NCBI GenBank assembly: GCA_964515215.1 | Contig: CAZESL010000003.1 | Location: forward strand, 1-52,255 | Reading direction: 5' to 3' | Length of the DNA stretch: 52,255 bases | From: SIG588 sp964515215 | GTDB lineage: Bacteria > Bacillota > Clostridia > Oscillospirales > Acutalibacteraceae | In this document: piece after piece, positions 26,083-32,918 of the stretch | Layout: each line of letters starts with the position of its first letter | How positions within the stretch are numbered: position 1 is the stretch's first letter | Position numbers and translations under genes: made by a program | Notes under the pieces: model-generated | Seen by the model: the letters and a program-made list of their open reading frames with translations, nothing else | Databases searched by the model: none | Told to the model about the DNA's origin: nothing

Positions 26083-28947
26083 TTACACCTTCAACAGGAT
26101 CGAGCGTACTGCGTAGGGCGGCATTTCGAAGGTGAGTTTGCCGTCGGTGACGGGAAGGGTTTCGCGTACCGTATCCAGCAGGTCGACGTCCGCCGCCGCA
26201 GTGAGCGGGCGGTCCAGTCCCAACGTGCAAGAGGAGACGGTGTCTTTGGCGTTGAACAAACGCACGCGGAAACCGTCAGCCGTTGCCGCAAACGAGGTGA
26301 TGATACAGTCATCGGACTCAAACTGCAGGAAGTCGCCTTCGGTGGGGAGGGTGCCTTTGTGGCTTCCCGTCGCCGGAAGATACAGCAGTTGGTTGTTCAG
26401 CGAAGTGGCGGTCTCTTCCAAAACCTTCGGATCGGTCGGGAACACACCAATGTAGAACTGAATGTTGTGTCGCCCGTTTTCGGGGTACTTATCGGGGTTG
26501 TCACTGCTGTTCAGCAACGTGGCGAACATGGTGCCGTCCGCCTGCCCGCGATAGCCGTACTTCGAAGCGGAGACGAAGCCCGCGCCCAAACCGCACGGAT
26601 CGTTTGCCACGGCATACTGCAAGCCGGGGGAATCGTTGTTGAAGGGGGGACGCGCCAATGCGCCGCCGGGAATATCATACAGATACGTGTCGGGCGCCTC
26701 CGCGAGCGGCAGACGGTAGGCGAGCACGGGAATGTTGTCGCCTACGGTGATCTCGCGCCAATCCGCCGTCACGTGATACCGCAGGGCGCGGCTGCCCGCA
26801 TCGAGTGACACCGTCACGCGGGCGGTAGAGGCGCGCATACGGTATTCCGCCGCAAATGCCTGTTGCAACGAGCGGGTGTAACCGCCCTCCAAACGTACGT
26901 TGTCGGTGAAGGGGTGGATCGCCTTATAGCGGCCGATGCGCCACGCTTCGTAGCCGCTGCGCTGGGTGTCGATGAGGCAAAGACCGCCCGACTCGCCCGC
27001 ACGCAGGAGTTCACGGCCGTTTTCTTTATCCCACAGCGAGATCAGCCGCCCGTCGAGCGTGCTGAAGGTAGCGCGCAGATACTCGTTTTCAAGCACGCGG
27101 TCGGTGTATTCACCGTCCGGCCAGCAGGTGGGGTGGAAGAGGTAGTGGCGGGGCAGGCTTTCGCCGCGTTCCGCTTCGTGCAACACCACGGTGGTGTAGC
27201 CGAGCGGGGGCAGCGACACCTTCACCTGCGCACGGAAGAACTGGTGGCCCCAGTAACCGTTTTGCTGACTGTCCACCGGATCACACGGCAAGGGTGTGCC
27301 GTCAGCGGTGGTGAAATAGGCACGGGTGAGGTCGTAATACCAATCCCACACGGTGATCTCCACTGCCTCGTTTTTGGCGATCGCCACAGGGTTAAATACG
27401 TGGAAGACGCGGGTGCGTCCGCCGCCGCGTCCGCTGCGCGGCATGTCGCTTGCCGTGCCGGCACCGTAACCTACGCCCGCGCCGACGGCGGGAGCGTAGG
27501 TGCCGTCGTCACACGGAATGGCGGAGGTGTCGATCTCCCGCACGATCGCCTGCGCGGCTTGTTCCAGTTGGGTCTGCGTGGTGGCGAGCACGTTCGCATA
27601 CAACCCCATGGCATATTCGCGGCTTTCGGGGGTGCAGGAACCGGTCAGAATATCGTGGAAGTGGGTAAGCAGTGTGTCGCGCCACGCCTGTTCGTATTTC
27701 GCCGACAGCGGGGCGGCCCCCACTTTGGCGGTTGCCAGTGCGTGGATGCTCTCCGCATTGACCAGCGCCCGCTCGCACGCGCGGTTGCCCATTTTCACGC
27801 GGCTTTGGGTGGTGTAGCACCCCTGAAAGATGCCGTTGATCTCGTGATCCACCAGCGGCACCTTATCCCGCACCGCTTCGGCGGCGTGAAAATATTCGCG
27901 GATACTGCCGAACTTCAAGGTGGGGAAGACGGGCCAGGTCATCATATCCTGCGCACGCTCCAGATCCAGACGGGTGGGACCGCCGCCGTGGTCGCCCACG
28001 CCGTATAGGAACAGCGAAGTTTTGAGCCCGCCGCACGCTTCCGCTTTGTCGATAGCGGCGGTGGCGAGCACCGGCAGAATGGCGGCGTTGTACCACAGCG
28101 GTTCGCGGTAGCACAGCATCTCGCGGCCCGACAGCGCCTTCCAGCGGTACAGCATCACGTCTTTGTCGCGGAGAGCGCGGCAGTGGTAGTAATACTTGAC
28201 GTTGCCCAGCGCATCGATCTCGGGCAGGTTGGCACTGTGGCCGAAGGTGTCGGGCGAAAAGTCGATCTCCAGCGATGCGGGGTCGATCCCCCACGTATCA
28301 CGCAGATAGGTCTTGGTGCACTGAATATGGCGCAGCAGCGATTCGGTGGTCGGCATATTCTTATCCGTTTCCACCCACGCGGAGGCGGTGACCTCCCACC
28401 GTCCCTCGGCAATACGCTGCTTGATGCGTTCCATCATCGCGGGATCGTACTCCTCCACGATGCGGTAGACCGATGCCTGCGATTGCGAAAAATGGAAATC
28501 GGGGAATTCGTCCATGATGTCCAGCATGGTGCGGAAGGTCGCGAGCGTCACCGCTACCGTTTCGTTCCACGTCCACATCCAGTTCATATCGATGTGTGCG
28601 TGACCCGCCAGGATCACGGTGTATTCCTTCGCGGCGTCGGTAAGCGGCAGGAGTTCCTGCTCCGCCGCGAGGCAAGCCGTACGGGGCAGCGTGCCCTCTT
28701 CGTCCATCGTGCGTTCGAGCAACGTGAGCGCACGGTCGATCGGTTCGTCAAAACGGTGGTCATTCACTTCGTTCAGCCGTAAAGCAAATTCCAACTCGCC
28801 CGTGATGCGGAAGATCGGTTTCCCGAAGGGGGTGATGTTCTGCCGTTCTTCAGGTGAACGGAAGATCAGATCTTCATGGCGTGTTTGTTCGCGGTAGCCG
28901 CCGATCTTTTTGCGCAGTTCGGCGTAACGGTGTGCTAAGGTGGACAT
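26083..28947 (-). CDS. Glycoside hydrolase family 38 alpha-mannosidase
   Basis: This 954-residue zinc-dependent retaining alpha-mannosidase removes mannose from N-glycan or mannan oligosaccharides. The zinc site is visible as AGHAHIDMNWMW (H118, D120) and the nucleophile as D233 in DFSPDTFGHSANLPEI. The C-terminal half is beta-rich, as in the family (central helical bundle, then large beta domains). No signal peptide is seen, so it is cytoplasmic. I chose ATG 28947 (MSTLAHRYAE) over the upstream in-frame ATG 28995, because GAGGGA lies 5-6 nt before it and the longer form would begin inside the promoter. Monocistronic. Confidence 0.92.
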   Translation of the reverse strand: MSTLAHRYAELRKKIGGYREQTRHEDLIFRSPEERQNITPFGKPIFRITGELEFALRLNEVNDHRFDEPIDRALTLLERTMDEEGTLPRTACLAAEQELLPLTDAAKEYTVILAGHAHIDMNWMWTWNETVAVTLATFRTMLDIMDEFPDFHFSQSQASVYRIVEEYDPAMMERIKQRIAEGRWEVTASAWVETDKNMPTTESLLRHIQCTKTYLRDTWGIDPASLEIDFSPDTFGHSANLPEIDALGNVKYYYHCRALRDKDVMLYRWKALSGREMLCYREPLWYNAAILPVLATAAIDKAEACGGLKTSLFLYGVGDHGGGPTRLDLERAQDMMTWPVFPTLKFGSIREYFHAAEAVRDKVPLVDHEINGIFQGCYTTQSRVKMGNRACERALVNAESIHALATAKVGAAPLSAKYEQAWRDTLLTHFHDILTGSCTPESREYAMGLYANVLATTQTQLEQAAQAIVREIDTSAIPCDDGTYAPAVGAGVGYGAGTASDMPRSGRGGGRTRVFHVFNPVAIAKNEAVEITVWDWYYDLTRAYFTTADGTPLPCDPVDSQQNGYWGHQFFRAQVKVSLPPLGYTTVVLHEAERGESLPRHYLFHPTCWPDGEYTDRVLENEYLRATFSTLDGRLISLWDKENGRELLRAGESGGLCLIDTQRSGYEAWRIGRYKAIHPFTDNVRLEGGYTRSLQQAFAAEYRMRASTARVTVSLDAGSRALRYHVTADWREITVGDNIPVLAYRLPLAEAPDTYLYDIPGGALARPPFNNDSPGLQYAVANDPCGLGAGFVSASKYGYRGQADGTMFATLLNSSDNPDKYPENGRHNIQFYIGVFPTDPKVLEETATSLNNQLLYLPATGSHKGTLPTEGDFLQFESDDCIITSFAATADGFRVRLFNAKDTVSSCTLGLDRPLTAAADVDLLDTVRETLPVTDGKLTFEMPPYAVRSILLKV

Positions 28948-28985
28948 ACGATCCCTCTTTTCCTCGTTTAATATCCTATACTTTG

Positions 28986-29014
28986 AGTATGCCATTTGTT
29001 TTTTCGCTTGTCAA
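28986..29014 (-). promoter_or_regulatory. Promoter of the alpha-mannosidase gene
   Basis: On the minus strand, TTGACA (29014-29009) and CATACT (28991-28986) are 17 bp apart, about 40 bp before the chosen start. Confidence 0.75.
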
Positions 29015-29021
29015 TCTATTT

Positions 29022-30122
29022 TTACTTTACATTTGATAGCAGCGCCAGTATCTCGGCGGTCACTTTTTCACGCAGGTGGTCCACCGCCGCAAAGTCCATG
29101 GCACCGACACTGAACCCTTCCATCGTATCGTGTACCGTCTTGGCTTCGACGGCACAGGCGATCGCTTCGTCCAGCAATTCGCGTGCCGCACGGCGGTTGA
29201 AAGACAGCCGTTGCCGCTTTTGCTGCAGGGCATCTTCATCGGTAAAGCGCGACGCGTGAATACGGCGATAAACGGGAAAGTCGGCACGGTGCCACGGGTT
29301 GGAGAGGGTGAACCCCACGCCGCACGTGGGTAACAGAATATGTTCGAATTTATCGGCGGGGGCGAGCGGGCAGGCGCAGGAGATGACGTGGTGACCGTTT
29401 TCAAGCGCCAGTCGGCGTACTTCTCGTAACAGAAGACTGCCTGCCGCACCGTATTCGTCCTCGATCACGTATACGCGCGGACACAGTGCTTGCAGTGTGC
29501 TGTACAGCACCACGGCACCGTCGGGGGTGATCGCGCTTAAAAACCGTCGATCCTCACGGCCGCGGTCGCCCGTGGACGGACACTCCCGTGCCGCGAGGCG
29601 GCGGGCGGTGCGCCGTATCTTTTCTTCGTCGATACAACGGCCGGCGATGCGGCGACTGCCTTCCAGAAGAGAAGCCGTAGCGGCGAGGTACTGCCGACAC
29701 CGCCGATGCCACTCGCTGCATGTGTCGGTCGCGGCACGCACGGCATCGGCATGTTGGAAGAGCTTGGCGTTATCGGCACAACTGCAAAGATCGACCACCA
29801 CCTCACACGCGCCCCAATAACGCGGTTCCAGCACGTGCGGCGCGGTGCCGTCGTACAACGCGATCTTCAAGGCGGGAAAGCGCACCCCGTCGAGCGAGTG
29901 CGGATCGGACGAACAGTACAGGAATTCCGCCTCCACCGTACCGTCCGCGGCGTGTATGTCCTGCCATACCCGCCGCATAAAGGTGGATTTTCCGCTGCCC
30001 GGTCCGCTTTTGATAATATATACCCGCCACCCCTCCTCGGGGCGGTAACTTTCGGGCATATATCCCACAAATCCCGTGGGGGTGTTCGCTCCCAAAAAGA
30101 AACAAGATTCCGGTTGATGCAT
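29022..30122 (-). CDS. P-loop ATPase of unknown function, possibly sporulation-linked
   Basis: This 366-residue soluble protein has a Walker A motif (IIKSGPGSGKSTFMRR, about residues 36-51) and an acidic VYVIEDEYG segment that may serve as Walker B. It resembles the PRK06851-type ATPases of spore-forming Firmicutes, from memory and not from a search. The start is ATG 30122: the GGAGGAG ribosome binding site lies only 1-2 nt from the upstream ATG 30128 but at proper spacing from 30122. The gene is divergent from yabP, with about 90 bp between them, which hints at shared sporulation timing. No terminator is seen between it and the mannosidase promoter. Confidence 0.6.
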   Translation of the reverse strand: MHQPESCFFLGANTPTGFVGYMPESYRPEEGWRVYIIKSGPGSGKSTFMRRVWQDIHAADGTVEAEFLYCSSDPHSLDGVRFPALKIALYDGTAPHVLEPRYWGACEVVVDLCSCADNAKLFQHADAVRAATDTCSEWHRRCRQYLAATASLLEGSRRIAGRCIDEEKIRRTARRLAARECPSTGDRGREDRRFLSAITPDGAVVLYSTLQALCPRVYVIEDEYGAAGSLLLREVRRLALENGHHVISCACPLAPADKFEHILLPTCGVGFTLSNPWHRADFPVYRRIHASRFTDEDALQQKRQRLSFNRRAARELLDEAIACAVEAKTVHDTMEGFSVGAMDFAAVDHLREKVTAEILALLSNVK

Positions 30123-30158
30123 ACACATACCTCCTCCCTTTCAGTCTATGCCGCGGCG

Positions 30159-30188
30159 GGCATATCGTCACGGGAATGTACATATACT
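30159..30188 (+). promoter_or_regulatory. Candidate sigma-E/K type promoter of yabP
   Basis: GGCATAT (30159-30165), a 15-bp spacer and CATATACT (30181-30188) resemble the mother-cell sporulation sigma-E consensus. In Bacillus subtilis yabP and yabQ belong to the sigma-E regulon. No sigma-A promoter is evident here. A TATGCC/GGCATA inverted repeat (30147-30164) overlaps the -35. Confidence 0.45.
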
Positions 30189-30209
30189 GTCGTGAACGGA
30201 GGGGTAACG

Positions 30210-30488
30210 ATGGCTCTGGATACCGTGCGGCCGAGCACGCCGCATCAAGTGATATTGGAAGACCGCCGTGTGCTCAGCGTGAGCGGGGTGTCGGACGTAG
30301 ACAGTTTCGACGGTACGACGGTGGTGGTATATACCGCTCTCGGTGAGTTGACGGTGCGAGGAAGTGATCTGCAGATACAACGATTGAACGTAGAGACGGG
30401 AGAACTCTCACTGACGGGTACGGTCGATTCGTTGACGTATGCCGAGAACACCTCGCGCCGCGGCGGGTGGAAGCGTCTGTTCCGCTGA
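30210..30488 (+). CDS. yabP: Sporulation protein YabP
   Basis: This 92-residue protein is needed, with YabQ, for spore cortex and coat formation in Bacillus. VSGVSDVDSFDGTTVVV followed by LTVRGSDLQIQRLNVETGEL and the C-terminal RLFR match the YabP pattern. Start ATG 30210 has GGAGGGG at 30198-30204. yabQ begins one base after its stop codon. It is expected to be expressed only in the mother cell during sporulation. Confidence 0.88.
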   Translation: MALDTVRPSTPHQVILEDRRVLSVSGVSDVDSFDGTTVVVYTALGELTVRGSDLQIQRLNVETGELSLTGTVDSLTYAENTSRRGGWKRLFR

Positions 30489-30489
30489 T

Positions 30490-30918
30490 ATGGAACGTTT
30501 CGGGATCTCCGTCGCGGGACAAACGCGGGAATGGTTGCTGTTTTTGGCGGTCGGTGCGGTACTCGGGGTGTGGTACGATCTGTTTCGTATCGGACGCTTG
30601 CTCGGCCGTCCCACGGCGTGGCGGGTGTTTTGGCAGGATATCGCGGCGGCGGCGGGCGCGGCGTTTCTTACCATGCTTGCCGCACTGCCTGTCAGCAACG
30701 GACAGATACGGCTCTCGCATCTATTTGCCGTGGCGTTGGGGGCGACGGCGTATTACCTCACGGTTGGTCGGCTGTCCTACGGACTCTTGCGGTGCATAGT
30801 GCATCTGAGCGCCCGCGTTACACGTGCAGTTGGTGAAAAATGGAAGAAAATTAAAATAAAATGCAAAATTCGGCAAAAAAGTTTTAAAAAGCACTTGAAA
30901 CCTACCGACGATATGTAG
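30490..30918 (+). CDS. yabQ: Spore cortex biosynthesis protein YabQ
   Basis: This 142-residue protein has about four membrane segments and a basic C-terminal tail (EKWKKIKIKCKIRQKSFKKH). GAVLGVWYDLFRIGR at the start is the YabQ signature. It acts in the outer forespore membrane in cortex assembly (from Bacillus work). It follows yabP by 1 nt, so the two are translationally coupled. Its 3' end holds the promoter of the next gene. Confidence 0.85.
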   Translation: MERFGISVAGQTREWLLFLAVGAVLGVWYDLFRIGRLLGRPTAWRVFWQDIAAAAGAAFLTMLAALPVSNGQIRLSHLFAVALGATAYYLTVGRLSYGLLRCIVHLSARVTRAVGEKWKKIKIKCKIRQKSFKKHLKPTDDM

Positions 30919-30924
30919 TATAAT
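30895..30924 (+). promoter_or_regulatory. Sigma-A promoter of divIC-yabR
   Basis: TTGAAA (30895-30900) and TATAAT (30919-30924) are 18 bp apart. The promoter overlaps the end of yabQ and so gives vegetative expression to the division gene behind two sporulation genes. Confidence 0.7.
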
Positions 30925-30957
30925 TACAGTAACTAATTGTCGGGAAGGAGAATGACC

Positions 30958-31254
30958 ATGCAGACGGCGAAGTTCGCGAAGAAGCGTCCGCGGCGCAATC
31001 GCATGATGGCAATCGCACTCACGGTGTTCGCGGTGTACGTGGTCGTGGTACTCACCCAACTGCAGCTTGAGTTGAACGAGCGGCGTGCGGCGCTGGAGGA
31101 GATCGATCAACAGATTGCCGAGCAGCAACGGACGAACGAGGACCTTACGGATAAACTCAACAACTATGAGAAGTATCTGGAGGAGCAAGTGCGTGAGCGC
31201 GGGTTGGCGCGTCCCGGTGAGATCATTTTTCAAGAGATTCCCGGCATGGAATAA
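30958..31254 (+). CDS. divIC: Septum formation initiator, DivIC/FtsB family
   Basis: This 98-residue bitopic protein has a basic cytoplasmic N-terminus (KKRPRRNR), one membrane helix (residues 15-35), then a coiled coil (ELNERRAALEEIDQQIAEQQ) and a short extracellular tail with ARPGEIIF, the usual FtsB/DivIC ending. It stabilises the FtsL-FtsQ/DivIB division subcomplex. ATG 30958 has AAGGAG at 7 nt. An earlier in-frame GTG or ATG lacks spacing. The gene order yabP-yabQ-divIC-yabR equals that of Bacillus. Confidence 0.85.
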   Translation: MQTAKFAKKRPRRNRMMAIALTVFAVYVVVVLTQLQLELNERRAALEEIDQQIAEQQRTNEDLTDKLNNYEKYLEEQVRERGLARPGEIIFQEIPGME

Positions 31255-31288
31255 GAGGGAACACAGCAACGGAGGGTAAACAGCGGTT

Positions 31289-31789
31289 ATGCAGGTGGAA
31301 GTAGGTTCTGTTTTAGAGGGGAAGGTTACCGGTATCACGAATTTCGGTGCCTTTGTGGAGTTGCCCGGCGGGCAAACGGGTATGGTGCACATTTCAGAGG
31401 TCGCTGCTGCATTTGTGACCGATATCCGTCAGCATTTGACCGAGAACCAGAAGGTTAAAGTGAAGGTGCTGAACGTGGGGGAGGATGGCAAGATCAGTTT
31501 GTCCATCAAAAAAGCACTCCCCGAAGCCTCGGCGGCAAAACCGCCGCGCACGGGCGGCGGTCGCCCGAATCGTGCACCGCGCAAGCCGGTGGTGTCTCCC
31601 GGTCGTCCCGGCTCGTTTGAATGGCAGTCTGCTTCTGCCGGGTCTTCATTTGAGGATATGATGTCGCACTTTAAGCAGACGAGCGATGAAAAGATCTCGG
31701 ATCTCAAGAAGTCATCTGAAGGTCGTCACGGCGGTGGGTATTCCCGTCGCGGCGGCAACCGCGGCGGCGGCAATAATTTTGATTTTTGA
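31289..31789 (+). CDS. yabR: S1 RNA-binding domain protein, YabR-like
   Basis: This 166-residue protein has one S1/OB-fold domain (residues 1-70: GSVLEGKVTGITNFGAFVEL, GMVHISEV, VKVKVLNVGEDGKISLSIKK), then a low-complexity tail rich in Gly, Arg, Pro and Ser ending RGGNRGGGNNFDF, like RGG-type RNA-binding tails. YabR relatives bind RNA or ribosomes. The exact role is unknown. The ribosome binding site GGAGGG lies 12 nt before ATG 31289, a little far. It follows divIC by 34 nt and ends at a terminator. Confidence 0.85.
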   Translation: MQVEVGSVLEGKVTGITNFGAFVELPGGQTGMVHISEVAAAFVTDIRQHLTENQKVKVKVLNVGEDGKISLSIKKALPEASAAKPPRTGGGRPNRAPRKPVVSPGRPGSFEWQSASAGSSFEDMMSHFKQTSDEKISDLKKSSEGRHGGGYSRRGGNRGGGNNFDF

Positions 31790-31791
31790 AC

Positions 31792-31826
31792 AAGGACCCC
31801 GATGTGTATGCATGGGGGTTCTTTTT
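31792..31826 (+). terminator. Terminator of the divIC-yabR unit
   Basis: A 9-bp stem (31792-31800 with 31815-31823, one G-U pair) and 14-nt loop end in five T, right after the yabR stop codon. Confidence 0.8.
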
Positions 31827-31870
31827 AACGAATAACCGAGCAAAGTTCACAATTTATTTTTATAAACTCC

Positions 31871-31899
31871 TTGATTTTTATATACAATTGTGGTATTCT
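31871..31899 (+). promoter_or_regulatory. Promoter of hpf
   Basis: TTGATT (31871-31876) and TATTCT (31894-31899) have a 17-bp spacer. The leader to the ATG is about 40 nt. Confidence 0.65.
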
Positions 31900-31944
31900 G
31901 TTGATGGGAGGGAGACCTCCTCATAAGGAAAAGGAGTGAATGGT

Positions 31945-32472
31945 ATGAAGATGTCGATCGTAGCTCGCAAAATGACCTTGCGTCCGTCTTTTTCGGGGAG
32001 AACGCAGGAAAAACTGGATAAACTGGATAAGTTCTTTCAGACCGATGCCGAATGTACCGTTACCCTGACGCCTATGCCGCGGGATACCCTGCGGGTAGAG
32101 GCGATGGTGCGCAGCGGCGGCATGCTGTTTCGCGCCGAAACGACCGACGAGGATGCGAACAGCGCGGTCGATACGTTGATCGATCTGCTGATCCGCCAGA
32201 TACGCAAGAACAAAACGCGTCTGGAGCGCCGTTTGCGTGAGGATGCCTTTGCTGCGGAAAGCGAAGTTGCCCCCGAAGAGGAAGAAGAATTCCGCGTGGT
32301 ACGCCGCAAGAGTTTCCCCGTGCGGCCGATGGATACGGACGAGGCTGTTTTGCAGATGAACTTGCTCGGTCATCAATTCTTCACGTTTTTGAATGCCGAA
32401 ACAGGCGGGATCAACGTGGTGTATCGCCGTCGCGACGGCGATTACGGCTTGTTGGAGCCGTACAGTGAATAA
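31945..32472 (+). CDS. hpf: Ribosome hibernation promoting factor, long form
   Basis: This 175-residue long-type HPF makes 100S ribosome dimers in stationary phase. The N-terminal domain (1-95) has the beta-alpha fold with the basic helix IRQIRKNKTRLERRL. An acidic linker (EVAPEEEEEF) leads to the C-terminal dimerisation domain (VVRRKSFPVRPMDTDEAVLQMNLLGHQFFTFLNAET), which is diagnostic of the long form. ATG 31945 has AAGGAG at 8 nt and is preferred to the in-frame GTG 31936, which overlaps the ribosome binding site. Monocistronic. Confidence 0.92.
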   Translation: MKMSIVARKMTLRPSFSGRTQEKLDKLDKFFQTDAECTVTLTPMPRDTLRVEAMVRSGGMLFRAETTDEDANSAVDTLIDLLIRQIRKNKTRLERRLREDAFAAESEVAPEEEEEFRVVRRKSFPVRPMDTDEAVLQMNLLGHQFFTFLNAETGGINVVYRRRDGDYGLLEPYSE

Positions 32473-32486
32473 GACGTGTACTTGTG

Positions 32487-32516
32487 TCGGGCGCCTTTCG
32501 GGCGCCCGATCGTTTT
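32487..32516 (+). terminator. Terminator of hpf
   Basis: The stem TCGGGCGCC/GGCGCCCGA (32487-32495 with 32501-32509) is followed by TCGTTTT. The next 230 bp (to 32743) hold no convincing gene. They are AT-rich with only a short unsupported reading frame. Confidence 0.85.
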
Positions 32517-32743
32517 ATACTGCTTCACTACTGTTTTTTTGGTGAAGATAGTGACAAAAACATATCGTTTTTCCGCCATCGTTCGAGATCACACAGAAAA
32601 GTTGGACATATTGCACAGACACAGGCGGCGGATTTCGTCACTCTGACGAATTTTGGCGTGCATATTTCCCGAAAACACGAACATTTGTTGGGCAAAACTT
32701 ATAAATTGCCGCAAAAAATATGAACTTTCTATAGTCAAAACAG

Positions 32744-32772
32744 TTGACACGCGATGGTAATTGTGCTATATT
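32744..32772 (+). promoter_or_regulatory. Strong promoter of the large ABC/DUF5696-like operon
   Basis: A perfect TTGACA (32744-32749) and TATATT (32767-32772) are 17 bp apart. The leader to the first start codon is about 140 nt. This is the only good promoter I find for the six genes downstream and the seventh that ends the operon. Confidence 0.82.
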
Positions 32773-32813
32773 TATCATGTTAAATTTTAGCGTGGCTCAC
32801 TATGTTGACGAAA

Positions 32814-32867
32814 GAAACGGCTTTTTTCGCGGGTAAATTTGACTTTCCCGACAAAAAATACCGTTTC
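32814..32867 (+). promoter_or_regulatory. Nested stem in the operon leader, possible regulatory RNA
   Basis: GAAACGG (32814-32820) pairs with CCGTTTC (32861-32867). Inside it CGGG-AAA (32830-32837) pairs with TTTCCCG (32844-32850), with one bulged T. It lies between the transcription start and the ribosome binding site. It matches no riboswitch class I recognise. Confidence 0.35.
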
Positions 32868-32918
32868 GGGCAGTGTGTCGCGCTCGCAAGTTCACCATTT
32901 CTTACGGAGGGACACATT

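Noticed and set aside
32484..32723. A 79-codon frame between hpf and the ABC operon
   Set aside because: It begins in the hpf terminator, lacks a ribosome binding site and has no protein-like pattern.
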